Positions 43,863-51,676 of a stretch of 64,000 nt of DNA are shown piece by piece. Source of the stretch: Sabulibacter ruber (GTDB taxonomy: Bacteria; Bacteroidota; Bacteroidia; Cytophagales; Hymenobacteraceae); contig NZ_JAFFID010000001.1 in the NCBI RefSeq assembly GCF_017355955.1, positions 1,116,001 to 1,180,000 of the forward strand, given 5' to 3'. The notes under the pieces were generated by a model. That model did not search any database and was not told where the DNA came from. It saw only the letters and a program-made list of their open reading frames with translations. Within the stretch, counting starts at the first letter, position 1. Each line of letters opens with the position of its first letter. The position numbers were made by a program, and so were the translations under genes.

Positions 43863-45353
43863 CTATCTCAAATAGCCAATTTCTTTAAGTAGCTGAACAA
43901 CTTGAGATAAAAAATAAAAGGTATGTTGCTGTGGGCCTGAGTAACGCTGGTTTAATTTGAATTCAGCACTATAAAAACCATCAGGTTTTCTTGTATAAGC
44001 TAGTCTCCCTTCAAAATCAACCCCTGCCTCACTATCGATGAAATGGTATTTGCTATCTACCATAAACTTGTGAGTTCTATACCCTAGCACAACACCCATC
44101 ATACCTAAGAATTCATTCCTATCCAGCCAACTTCCCATGGAGGCTTTCTCTACCCTGCAACTTAAAAGGGTTTGGCTTAGGTCATGATGGTCACCGAAAA
44201 TCCTTAATAAGGCCTCAACCAACAATACTATTGGAACATGGATATTGTAGATATCAGATCTCCCTAAATTGGGGACTGATCTAACAGGCAGAGGAACTTT
44301 CTCTTTAGAGAACCTAAACAAAGCACGCAGATTAATCCTACCATGTGCAACCAGTTCTCTTAAAATATATTTCAATGTCTCACCTAGTCCTCCCCGCTGA
44401 AACATATTCCTAGCAAGTTCTTCACTGTTAGGCTCATCAAAGACAAATCCATTTACTACATCTTCAATTATAGCTTCAACAGCTTTTCTGTTATCAAAGA
44501 AGTGAATATGTCTACTAAAGAATTTGTCTAAATACCCGTTAAAATCTGTTCCTGCACCATAAATGTGCCGGAAGATATGTTCAATGTTATTGATGTCACA
44601 CACAAACATTACCTTATCAAAGCCGAATTTATTTCCTTTCTCCACCCTTTCATCGAAGTGCGAGGCGAAAACGTTAAACAGCCTAAATATGTGATGCGGG
44701 TCAATCCTGTCTAGGTCATCAATGATAAGGATGTTTTCAATCTCGGGATCTGTAAGCTCCTTTAACTTAACCAGCATCCGTTTTATAAGCTCTGTGTAAA
44801 TATTGCTTTCATAGATTGATCCCTCTTGTCTGAATACAGAGTCTAAGAATTCATCAGCATGACTTTGATCGGTTTTCTGTTCAGCTTTAAATTGCAGGAA
44901 CTGGGTATGCAGGGTTTTGAATTCCTTGTAAATGTCATAGTAATCCTTTCCCAAAAAGGGGATCATCACTAAAAGGGGTGCAAGAATGTCAGCAGCATTA
45001 TTGGCTATGAATGTACTAGCTAACATTTCGTCAATTATTTCCTCATTATCCAAGGGCACTTTATGGGTGATGATCAGTTCTACCAGAATGTCAAACTTGA
45101 TGTATTTGAAAATATCCTCATTAGCCGCAACTGAGTAATTGACTGGTTTAAGGTAGATAGGATTGTACCTCTTTTTGCCAAAATTAGCCTGTTGGGTTTC
45201 ATCAGAGAAGAAGTCTAAAATAAAAGATGACTTTCCTAGCCCATAAGCACCGGAGAATATTATCCGATCGTTGTGGGGCAAATTCAAATGATTTATGAAT
45301 GGCTTATTTGGCTCATCAAAAATAAGGCGATAAACTGTGGGCTGTTCAGACAT
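43863..45353 (-). CDS. KAP-family P-loop NTPase
   Basis: The 496-residue protein has Walker A GAYGLGKSS (35-43) and Walker B ENILIIDDLDRID (206-218) with the DDLDR signature of KAP ATPases. The later VMFVCDINNIEHIF and GYLDKFFSRHIHF segments are also typical of the family. Between the two Walker motifs lies a helical insert, but the clear transmembrane helices of many KAP proteins are absent, with only a weak hydrophobic stretch (DILAPLLVMIPFLG, about 122-135). The downstream gene supplies a membrane protein. KAP NTPases are frequent in mobile and phage-defence loci. Nucleotide-binding residues are intact. Confidence 0.88.
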   Translation of the reverse strand: MSEQPTVYRLIFDEPNKPFINHLNLPHNDRIIFSGAYGLGKSSFILDFFSDETQQANFGKKRYNPIYLKPVNYSVAANEDIFKYIKFDILVELIITHKVPLDNEEIIDEMLASTFIANNAADILAPLLVMIPFLGKDYYDIYKEFKTLHTQFLQFKAEQKTDQSHADEFLDSVFRQEGSIYESNIYTELIKRMLVKLKELTDPEIENILIIDDLDRIDPHHIFRLFNVFASHFDERVEKGNKFGFDKVMFVCDINNIEHIFRHIYGAGTDFNGYLDKFFSRHIHFFDNRKAVEAIIEDVVNGFVFDEPNSEELARNMFQRGGLGETLKYILRELVAHGRINLRALFRFSKEKVPLPVRSVPNLGRSDIYNIHVPIVLLVEALLRIFGDHHDLSQTLLSCRVEKASMGSWLDRNEFLGMMGVVLGYRTHKFMVDSKYHFIDSEAGVDFEGRLAYTRKPDGFYSAEFKLNQRYSGPQQHTFYFLSQVVQLLKEIGYLR

Positions 45354-45444
45354 AGATTATGAGTGAGTTTGCCCCAAAATACGTAAGTATGCTGCCATTT
45401 CAGCAAGACTCACCTAATATAAGTTCTAAACGTAAACCAAACCT

Positions 45445-45582
45445 ATGAAGAAGATACTCCATGAACTACTAAAGGCCTGGGCGGCCTTCCTCTTCGGCTA
45501 TGGAGAGGAAGAATCGCCCAGAAAAGCGCAGATTGCCGCGCTGGTGGTGTTAGTGTTTATGTTATTGATATTTTTGGGTTAG
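45445..45582 (+). CDS. Small single-pass membrane protein (45 aa)
   Basis: ATG at 45445 to TAG at 45580-45582 gives 45 residues: a short amphipathic N-terminus (MKKILHELLKAWAAFLFGYG), a polar EEESPRKAQ linker and a C-terminal membrane helix (AALVVLVFMLLIFLG). It is on the plus strand between minus-strand genes, and its GC content is higher than that of its neighbours, like the element genes. The function is unknown; a small holin- or anchor-like role is possible. Confidence 0.5.
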   Translation: MKKILHELLKAWAAFLFGYGEEESPRKAQIAALVVLVFMLLIFLG

Positions 45583-45623
45583 AGGTAAAATCAACATAAT
45601 AATCAATGACACAAGTATTTATA

Positions 45624-46064
45624 TCATAATTCAAAAAAATCATATACTCCTTTTTGTTCGTTAAATATCACCATAATAATAGATCCTCTTACAGCAACTT
45701 TCTCGCTTACCATATCTGGTTTATTGGGGGAGTTGGTTGGAGTCATCACAAGTAATCGAATAGAGTCATTTTTTTTCATGTGTATTCGTTTATCAGGAAT
45801 AATAGGTAGATATATTCGTTGATAATTGTCTCCATTCAAACTACAATAAACTACAATTGACTCTTTTTCAGTTTCATTCCTTAAAATGATATCTCTACCT
45901 ATACGTGTAGGTGCTTTCCCCGATAATCTTTCAATTTGTGTTTGTGGAAACTTGTATTGTTTTTTTTCTTTAATCCCCCAATTAGAAACTTTTACTACTC
46001 TTCCATTAGATACACAGCTATTTAAAAAAGTAGTTATTATGATTAATATATATATATTCTTCAT
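45624..46064 (-). CDS. Predicted lipoprotein
   Basis: The 146-residue protein starts with a lipoprotein signal peptide (MKNIYILIIITTFLNSC, Cys about residue 17), so the mature protein should be membrane-anchored. The mature part is a small beta-rich domain with a conserved-looking RDIILRNETEKESIVVYCSL and LPIIPDKRIHMKKND. No family is recognised. It follows the membrane protein at 46078-46539 by 13 bases and is co-transcribed with it. Confidence 0.65.
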   Translation of the reverse strand: MKNIYILIIITTFLNSCVSNGRVVKVSNWGIKEKKQYKFPQTQIERLSGKAPTRIGRDIILRNETEKESIVVYCSLNGDNYQRIYLPIIPDKRIHMKKNDSIRLLVMTPTNSPNKPDMVSEKVAVRGSIIMVIFNEQKGVYDFFEL

Positions 46065-46077
46065 TGGACTTGATACA

Positions 46078-46539
46078 TTATTGGCCTTTACCTAACATAT
46101 AACCAGCTAAGGTCCCCAAAAGCCCTACAGCTGGTGCAATTTGCTTATCAGTAAATCCTGCAGTAATTAGGAGAATGATACTGATAATTATCACCGGGAA
46201 AGTTAAAAGTCTAACAATTGCCTCAGTTTCAAACTTATCTGGAGCCGTTTTTATCAAATAGATAATCATAATCATGATTAATACTCCGAAAATGAGTACA
46301 CATGTTGATAAGTACTTGGATAATTCATAATTGTAATCCGATACTTCAATATCACCTGTTTTAGTATCATTTTCCGCATCTTCTCCTTTACTCCTCTCTT
46401 TTACAGGGGTAGCGCTTTCCAGCTTTTTCCTAAGGTTAGAGTCTAAAGGGCTAATTTTTGATTCTGTAGGATTTTGTCCAAAAGAAGAAACACTACATAT
46501 CAAACAGACTGTTAGAATTATAAAATAAATTTTTACCAT
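46078..46539 (-). CDS. Membrane protein with signal peptide
   Basis: The 153-residue protein has an N-terminal signal (MVKIYFIILTVCLICSVSSF, cleavage likely after FGQ), a polar region (about 25-70) and three hydrophobic segments: LSTCVLIFGVLIMIMIIYLI, LLTFPVIIISIILLITAGF and a C-terminal AVGLLGTLAGYMLGKG. It is co-transcribed with the following lipoprotein gene. No family is recognised; the C-terminal glycine-rich helix is common in small phage or plasmid membrane proteins. Confidence 0.65.
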   Translation of the reverse strand: MVKIYFIILTVCLICSVSSFGQNPTESKISPLDSNLRKKLESATPVKERSKGEDAENDTKTGDIEVSDYNYELSKYLSTCVLIFGVLIMIMIIYLIKTAPDKFETEAIVRLLTFPVIIISIILLITAGFTDKQIAPAVGLLGTLAGYMLGKGQ

Positions 46540-46605
46540 AAAAAATAAGTATAGTGTAATACTTTGTTAATATAACTATAAAAATATATTATTAAAATAT
46601 TCTAA

Positions 46606-46631
46606 TAAAAAACCCCAGCTATTAGCTAGGG
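46606..46631 (-). terminator. Intrinsic terminator of element genes
   Basis: CCCCAGCT (46613-46620) pairs with AGCTAGGG (46624-46631) at 7 of 8 positions. On the minus strand the stem is followed directly by a run of six T. It lies 26 bases after the stop of the gene at 46657-46839. Confidence 0.75.
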
Positions 46632-46656
46632 CCTTAATACCAATTGAAAGTTAAAA

Positions 46657-46839
46657 CTACTTCTTTTTACGCTTGGGAACCAGAAAACCCTTGAGTGCTC
46701 CCGCACTGAGTGTCCTGGCCTGCTCCAGCGTGATCTCCCGAAGGTCAACGGCGCCCACGTTGGGCACCTCAAACTTCACATGGTGGGTAGGCGCGATAAA
46801 CTCCCGCGCCACCCCTTCCGGAAGCTTCACCTTGGCCAT
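46657..46839 (-). CDS. Small hypothetical element protein
   Basis: A 60-residue basic protein (MAKVKLPEGVAREFIAPTHH, then EITLEQARTLSAGALKGFLV, with a lysine-rich end). It starts 2 bases after the stop of the 46842-47381 gene and is followed by an intrinsic terminator, so the two form an operon. GC content is high, as in other genes of the older element. Small adaptor or structural role is plausible; no family is recognised. Confidence 0.65.
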   Translation of the reverse strand: MAKVKLPEGVAREFIAPTHHVKFEVPNVGAVDLREITLEQARTLSAGALKGFLVPKRKKK

Positions 46840-46841
46840 GC

Positions 46842-47381
46842 TTACGGAGTTACCACCGCATCAGCCTTCAACGGCAGCGCACCTTCATAGATGAGCAAGC
46901 CCAGCTGGTAACCGCTTACGGCGTAGGTCATCCCGCGCTTACCGCCACTCACTTTCGCGGTGGTGTAGCTTGGGGCAATCTTCACGCCCAGTTCCTTGGT
47001 GCCCCACTGCAGCTGACGGCCTTCCAATGACTTGGTGACCACAATGCACTGGTGGTTTTTGATGTGACGGGCAAACTCCGCCTTGATGGCATCATCCCCT
47101 GGGTTGAACATCTCACCGGTGATCTTACCGGACTCAGAGTCTTCGTCACCGATTGGCTCCAGCTTGAACTCCTGCGTGTCTTTGGTGGTGTACATCTGCA
47201 ACCAGCCATACCCTGCCTTGAACGTGTGCGGCCCCGTGATGGTCACCGAGCTTCCAGCAGTGGCAGACTCCACCGGCTCTGCGATGGTGTTGAACCATGA
47301 GATAGGCGCCACGAACACGATACTGCGTATACCAGGCGCGCTATCTTTGCCTTGGTTATCCAACTTATATATAAAATACAC
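46842..47381 (-). CDS. Hypothetical element protein, possibly structural
   Basis: The 179-residue protein is beta-rich, without signal or membrane segments. It contains ATAGSSVTITGPHTFKAGYG, a FKLEPIGDEDSES segment and a C-terminal QLGLLIYEGALPLKADAVV. It has the look of a phage-type tube or baseplate structural protein (glycine-rich beta strands, acidic loop), but I cannot assign a family, so this is a guess. It leads the short GC-rich operon with 46657-46839. In relatives the upstream partner gene is probably the one found broken at 47401-47660. Confidence 0.6.
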   Translation of the reverse strand: MYFIYKLDNQGKDSAPGIRSIVFVAPISWFNTIAEPVESATAGSSVTITGPHTFKAGYGWLQMYTTKDTQEFKLEPIGDEDSESGKITGEMFNPGDDAIKAEFARHIKNHQCIVVTKSLEGRQLQWGTKELGVKIAPSYTTAKVSGGKRGMTYAVSGYQLGLLIYEGALPLKADAVVTP

Positions 47382-47400
47382 TTCTTACGGCTCCTGTGAT

Positions 47401-47660
47401 CTAGAATTGAAAAAGCCCACTCAGAAGGCTTGGACCTTTCTTCAATAGCAGCTTCACCAATACGGCACTTTTGGCTAAACCATTGGCGGAAACTTCTTCC
47501 TTAGTCTCAGGATGCTGGAATTTTGCAGCGAATACCGCTAGTTTTTAATCATGCGCCAAAACCGGCAGAGGTTCCTTTCTGAGCGGAAACAAGGTTCAGC
47601 TGCTGGTTTAAATCAGCGATGACAGTCTTCTGCTTATTCCATCCTATGCAAATTCTAGTT
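47401..47660 (-). pseudogene. Two decayed element genes upstream of 46842
   Basis: The upstream piece reads KQKTVIADLNQQLNLVSAQK and ends in GTSAGFGA at a TGA that overlaps the ATG of the next frame (ATGA). That second gene begins MIKN and hits a stop, but adding one base to the run of five A at about 47544-47548 restores a continuous frame: LAVFAAKFQHPETKEEVSAN and on to LLKKGPSLLSGLFQF at 47401. The first gene lacks its start, which is replaced by the repeat beginning at 47661. This is a one-base deletion plus a truncation in the older element. Confidence 0.55.
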
Positions 47661-47771
47661 TCAAATAAACAGATGTTCATGATCATCATAGAAACTAATG
47701 ATACTTTCCAGATCCTCTATGAAAAAGTTAGACATGAGTCCGCTAGAGGGTACTCCAGCGGACTTGTTCAT
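47661..47771 (-). repeat. Duplicated peptide-coding repeat, copy 1
   Basis: A 36-codon minus-strand frame (ATG at 47771) contains GVPSSGLMSNFFIEDLESII and SFYDDHE near its end. About 95 bases of it are repeated at 49904-49999 in the same orientation. Differences between the copies are mostly at third codon positions of this frame, suggesting that it is or was translated. A GCGGAC/GTCCGC inverted repeat (47758-47763 with 47786-47791) lies at its upstream side. The rest of 47772-48051 shows no gene. Confidence 0.5.
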
Positions 47772-48051
47772 ATTAGACAGTGACACGTCCGCTTTTTTAT
47801 TGCCGTAACTTGCTGCTATTGGGTTAATTATGCGATAGACCTAGTTAATCTTTTCGGTTCGACATCTTCAATCTTTATTTCATTTAAACAAATTACCAAT
47901 AAATGTGTTATAACGAATTCTCAATTCAAAGAATTTGGAAACATTATCAAACTAGATCTATTTACGACTTGCTGTTCTACAATTTAAAAAAGACTGATTT
48001 GCTTTACAAAAACTCTATAAACCATTATTTTTTTCTCCGACAGAGCATTAA

Positions 48052-48330
48052 TTAGTTATTATATTGTCCATATATACATCTTACCAATACAGTATCACCA
48101 TTTTCTTTGTAATACAATCTTACTCCTTCAGCGTAGCTTTTTAAATATTCATCATTATTACATTCGATTAAATAATTAACAATTCTCCCACTGTTAGACT
48201 CAGCAATACACGACATACATCTTGTCCGCAGATAATCATCGTCATCGCTACAAGAAAAAATGAAAAGTAACATTCCAAAACATGAATACTTACTTCCAAT
48301 ATTTTCAAAAATACTTAGCGAAATATTCAT
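48052..48330 (-). CDS. Small predicted lipoprotein or secreted protein
   Basis: A 92-residue protein with a hydrophobic N-terminal segment ending in FGMLLFIFSCSDDDD. The cysteine followed by aspartates resembles a lipoprotein cleavage site (an acidic run after the Cys is common in Bacteroidota), although the helix is short. The mature part has further cysteines (TRCMSC, IECNN, LVRC) that could form disulfides. It sits between the two repeat copies with the 48469-49281 gene upstream on the same strand. No family is recognised. Confidence 0.5.
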   Translation of the reverse strand: MNISLSIFENIGSKYSCFGMLLFIFSCSDDDDYLRTRCMSCIAESNSGRIVNYLIECNNDEYLKSYAEGVRLYYKENGDTVLVRCIYGQYNN

Positions 48331-48468
48331 AAACTCAAACCCCTCTTTTATAATTACAAGTCATCAAAGCATTTAATTCAAGTACTGATATTACAATTAA
48401 CTTATTTATTTGGAATAATAAAGACTTAAACTTCCATCAGAGATAGTTCATAATCTAAAAAATTATCT

Positions 48469-49281
48469 CTATTTTTCATCATCTTCAGACTCCTTAGGAG
48501 AACTTTTAATCAATGATTTAGTACTAGCATTATCAACATTGGTAGCTGGCTTTGTCAAAGCTAACCCGAATACAATCTTTAAAGAAACACTTGGTATATA
48601 CTTATTTATAAAGATATTATCATCATCGTAATTAAAATTCTTGACTGGCACTTCATCAATTATCAATTGGCTATTTTTTCCCTTATACTGATCAATAAAA
48701 TAATCTCTAGGTTGTTTAACTGACATAAACTCAAACGAACCTAAAACAAAAATATTCTCATTCAGTTCATACCCTATTCCCAATCCTCCATCTATCTGCT
48801 CATTATATAGATTAGATTCTGCTGAGAATTGAGCAAGATTGACAACTGCTCCAACAGACCATCTTGCAGGTATTGCAAAAACCTGACCTCGGGTATTCGC
48901 TAGAGTCGCAGGTCCTGCAGGATTAACTTTTTCTCTGAGGAAGTAAGTTTTTACATTAAACATAACAGCAGTTGAAAGTACAACAGTGGCTGGAGAAATT
49001 CTTTCGAACTGTACTGTATAATTTGTTGGATTTATACTCATGTTGTATAAACTTCGAGTACCAAGGTTATATCCGAGACTAACTCCTAGTTTAAGTGGAT
49101 TTCCCAACTGTTCTACTTCTTCACCAATATTTTGTAAATGTTTTACAGAAGTACGATTTAAGCGAACATACTGACCATAGGATTCTGAGCAAATTAAAAC
49201 AAATGCAATAAGACAAAATAAAACTTTACTAACATTAGTCAGTAGACCTATTAGCTTTTGAGATTGAGTATAGTTAAACAT
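48469..49281 (-). CDS. Predicted outer-membrane beta-barrel-like protein
   Basis: The 270-residue protein has a signal peptide (VLFCLIAFVLICSESYGQ, cleavage near residue 37). Amphipathic, aromatic-ended strands typical of a small outer-membrane barrel follow (LKLGVSLGYNLGT, VVLSTAVMFNVKTYF, GGLGIGYELNENIFVLGSFE, PSVSLKIVFGLALTK), then a charged C-terminal tail. No name can be given. It precedes the small lipoprotein gene on the same strand, and both lie between the two duplicated repeat copies. Confidence 0.6.
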   Translation of the reverse strand: MFNYTQSQKLIGLLTNVSKVLFCLIAFVLICSESYGQYVRLNRTSVKHLQNIGEEVEQLGNPLKLGVSLGYNLGTRSLYNMSINPTNYTVQFERISPATVVLSTAVMFNVKTYFLREKVNPAGPATLANTRGQVFAIPARWSVGAVVNLAQFSAESNLYNEQIDGGLGIGYELNENIFVLGSFEFMSVKQPRDYFIDQYKGKNSQLIIDEVPVKNFNYDDDNIFINKYIPSVSLKIVFGLALTKPATNVDNASTKSLIKSSPKESEDDEK

Positions 49282-49903
49282 ATAGAATTTTGTTTATAAG
49301 GTTATTAATATATTTATGTCATTTTAAACATTTTTAAATTAAAATACAACAAATTTTCTAAAATATAATTATATATTTTTTTTGTAAAAATCATTTATAT
49401 TTTTATACTATTATGTCATTAATAAGCAAATACCTATATATTAATATGATTTTTCCTATCTTCTTATTAAATCAGTTAATCAAGATAGCTTTTTGAATCC
49501 ATTAATCAACTTAGAAAATTTATATTAATAAATCAATCATCAATTAATATTATAACTACTATATCAAGAAGTAGCCAAACTTATTAGTTATATGAGTTTA
49601 GTTGACCCCTCGATTGGAACAAATTACTAGTTTTGGAATATGGCATTCCTTTTAGTGCATATTCCCCTCTTATTCCTCCACTCGTATTGTATCAATAGAT
49701 TCAATACTTTGAGATAGGAAAGATAACATAAGGCAAGTATGTGCGAAGCTTAGCAACTAAGCTACTCCCATTGCAGGGTACCTTCCCTTGAAAAGCATCT
49801 GAATCAATTATTGAAACAGCTTCAAGCTATATAGAACAATCAGTTCTTACTTTGTTATTTTGTACTAGGTTGAAGCCAAAATTAGAAGATGAATTAACCG
49901 CAT

Positions 49904-49999
49904 TTAAAAGAATAGGTCTTCATGATCATCATAAAATCTGATGATTCTCTCCAAATCTTCCACAAAAAAGTTCGACATGAGTCCGCTTGAGGGTACTCC
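49904..49999 (-). repeat. Duplicated peptide-coding repeat, copy 2
   Basis: Second copy of the repeat at 47661-47771, same orientation. It encodes a 24-codon frame from ATG 49978 (MSNFFVEDLERIIRFYDDHE) preceded in frame by GVPSSGL. Most base changes relative to copy 1 are synonymous in this frame. The copies are about 2.2 kb apart and enclose two genes. Confidence 0.5.
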
Positions 50000-50033
50000 A
50001 AAAGCCTTGTAAACGAAAGTTTGCAAGGCTTTT
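50000..50033 (+). terminator. Stem-loop terminator on plus strand
   Basis: AAAAGCCTTG (50000-50009) pairs perfectly with CAAGGCTTTT (50024-50033), and the inner bases continue the stem (AAAC with GTTT). A T-run follows on the plus strand. No plus-strand gene ending here was recognised; it insulates the cassette region. Confidence 0.7.
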
Positions 50034-50194
50034 TTGATTTTAGGCTACGATACAGGGACAGTATAGATTCTTTTAGTGCTAGTTAAATACGAAGCTAAGG
50101 AGTATCGCTTAGAAATTTTAAACGTGGAATCCCTTAGAAGTTTGAATTCCCAAAGTCATGTATAGTATATTCGTTAGCCCAGTTACGTTTATCC

Positions 50195-50278
50195 GACCAA
50201 CGGTAACTGGTTAAACGTATGTTTGACTCTGTATATAGCGCAGATAAACGTATGTTGTCGTTTATACAGTAGTTGTGG
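50195..50278 (+). other. attC-like recombination site 1 (integron)
   Basis: The left box GACCAAC (50195-50201) is followed by TAACTGGTTAAACG (50204-50217). The right side has the matching CGTTTATACAGTA (50259-50271) and the core GTTGTGG (50272-50278). The inner arms are complementary with unpaired bases on the left arm, as in folded attC sites. The right core departs from GTTRRRY but keeps the obligatory GTT. This site starts cassette A. Confidence 0.55.
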
Positions 50279-50296
50279 TACATAGAAATTAAAAAT

Positions 50297-50833
50297 ATGA
50301 AAATCTGTTTCGCTTTACTTCTTGCCTTTTTGTTCTCAGATAGCGGAAAAATAACTGAAGTAAAGGGAACAATAGTTGACGAGTTTGGGGAGGCGGTTCC
50401 TGGTTGTCAAATTACAGTTGGCACATCAAAGACTGAAGTTATAACTGATGTTGAAGGCAAATTTCAAATTAGAACATCAATGAAGAATAGGCAACGCTTC
50501 GACATTGTAATAAGAACCGCATATAGTCCAAGCATAAGAATTGCCAATATTCAAGCAAATCAAGATACTGTAGACTTAGGGAAATTTATTTTGGTTTATA
50601 ATAAAGAAATAAAAGTTGATGATTATGCAAAGCTATCAAATGAAGAACAGGCAAAAATGAAACCACTTTATCACTGGTCTACCCTTATCGCTTATATTGA
50701 CACAACCCGAATGAATCTAAACTCTAATACTATTCCCTGTCCTTATAATTGGAAAAAGAGCATAAATTTTCAGTATAGCAGTAAAGAAAATGAAGTGATG
50801 GTTGATTTTGCCCAATTAGCAAATTGCAAATAA
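50297..50833 (+). CDS. Cassette gene: carboxypeptidase-regulatory-like domain protein
   Basis: Counted from the ATG at 50297 (an upstream ATG at 50273 lies in the attC core) the protein has 178 residues. A short signal peptide (MKICFALLLAFLFSDSG) precedes a CarboxypepD_reg-like beta-sandwich: VKGTIVDEFGEAVPGCQITV, then VITDVEGKFQI, the pattern found in TonB-linked and surface proteins of Bacteroidota. The C-terminal part is unassigned (KPLYHWSTLIAYIDTT). It is the only gene of cassette A, between attC-like sites 1 and 2, in the orientation normal for cassettes. Confidence 0.75.
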   Translation: MKICFALLLAFLFSDSGKITEVKGTIVDEFGEAVPGCQITVGTSKTEVITDVEGKFQIRTSMKNRQRFDIVIRTAYSPSIRIANIQANQDTVDLGKFILVYNKEIKVDDYAKLSNEEQAKMKPLYHWSTLIAYIDTTRMNLNSNTIPCPYNWKKSINFQYSSKENEVMVDFAQLANCK

Positions 50834-50839
50834 AACTAC

Positions 50840-50910
50840 GTACCACAACAACACCTAAACGGCAGTCTCGGCCGACGGCCTCGCCCGTCGTTTAGCTTAG
50901 TGCGTTGGGT
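50840..50910 (+). other. attC-like recombination site 2 (integron)
   Basis: Left end GTACCACAAC (50840-50849) is the exact reverse complement of the first ten bases of cassette A (GTTGTGGTAC, 50272-50281), as expected when left box and cassette start are joined in the circular form. Inner arms CTAAACG (50855-50861) and CGTTTAG pair around a GC-rich, nearly palindromic centre. The right core is GTTGGGT (50904-50910), a perfect GTTRRRY. Confidence 0.75.
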
Positions 50911-50929
50911 GCAATGCATAAAAAACAAA

Positions 50930-51352
50930 ATGAAGCAAAAACGATTTACTCTCCTTTTTACCTTTTTCGCCTTTCTTACCTTCACAAGTCAGGCACAGAC
51001 TCTAGAAGAACTGACGACTATCGAACATAAATACAAAGTTTGTTTGGACCGAGGAACTAACATGCTTGGTTGCTCCCAATTATATTACAGCCAAATGGAC
51101 AGTTTGTTAAATGTAGTCTACAACAAGCTTCGAAGACCACTTGACCCATCTGGAAAAGCTGCACTTAAAAATGAGCAACTAAAATGGCTCGGGAAAAGAG
51201 ATGCATATTTCAAAAAGGTTGACAAGGAATACGCAGCAGAGAACAGCAATGGGTTCGCTGGTAATGACAGCAGAATGATAGCTATAGATGATAAAGCTCA
51301 ATTCGTAAGGAAAAGAGTAGAAGAATTAATTAAGAAGCTAGGCAATAGTTAA
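50930..51352 (+). CDS. Cassette gene: LprI-like (DUF1311) lysozyme-inhibitor-type protein
   Basis: From the ATG at 50930 the protein has 140 residues. The signal peptide (KRFTLLFTFFAFLTFTSQAQ) is followed by the LprI N-terminal domain: a Cys in YKVCLDRG, MLGCSQLYYSQMDSLLNVVY and the conserved NEQLKWLGKRDAYF block. Family members are periplasmic or surface proteins and some inhibit lysozyme, which would protect against host or competitor muramidases. It fills cassette B, starting 20 bases after the attC core and ending 12 bases before the next attC. Confidence 0.8.
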   Translation: MKQKRFTLLFTFFAFLTFTSQAQTLEELTTIEHKYKVCLDRGTNMLGCSQLYYSQMDSLLNVVYNKLRRPLDPSGKAALKNEQLKWLGKRDAYFKKVDKEYAAENSNGFAGNDSRMIAIDDKAQFVRKRVEELIKKLGNS

Positions 51353-51364
51353 AAGAAGCACTAA

Positions 51365-51432
51365 GCCCAACATTGCGCATCAGCCATGCTAGAACGGACG
51401 GCCGCGCACGTTGTTTATGCAAGGCGTTGGGC
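51365..51432 (+). other. attC-like recombination site 3 (integron)
   Basis: GCCCAAC (51365-51371, a perfect RYYYAAC) pairs with GTTGGGC (51426-51432, a perfect GTTRRRY). Inside, TTGCGCAT (51373-51380) pairs with ATGCAA (51417-51422) leaving an extra base unpaired on the left arm, which is how integrases choose the strand. Total length 68 bases, within the attC range. It closes cassette B. No further attC or gene was found in 51433-51676. Confidence 0.8.
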
Positions 51433-51676
51433 CATATTCCCCATCATACGATTTTGAAACCGATTAGCGCTAAGGTATGACAACTGCCACCTTTGGAGCG
51501 CTTAACAAAAATGTTATGATTGGTTCTGAAGCTATCAAGGAGAGTGGCCGCTCACGTTCACGAAGGAATGAACCTTTATAGAACACTTACAAAAGAATTG
51601 CACTTCTGACCAGTAGTACACCAAGCAGAAAGCCATTTACGCCATCAGGTACAAGCCTCCGGCTCTTTTGTGCAAA

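Larger units (their letters stand above)
49282..50194. other. AT-rich intergenic region before the cassette array
   Basis: About 900 bases without a supportable plus- or minus-strand gene, apart from the second repeat copy (49904-49999) and its terminator. The first 300 bases are extremely AT-rich. No cassette-type gene was found upstream of the first attC-like site. Confidence 0.5.

Noticed and set aside
49600..50194. A further cassette upstream of attC-like site 1
   Set aside because: No gene on the plus strand and no matching core at its expected left end were found.
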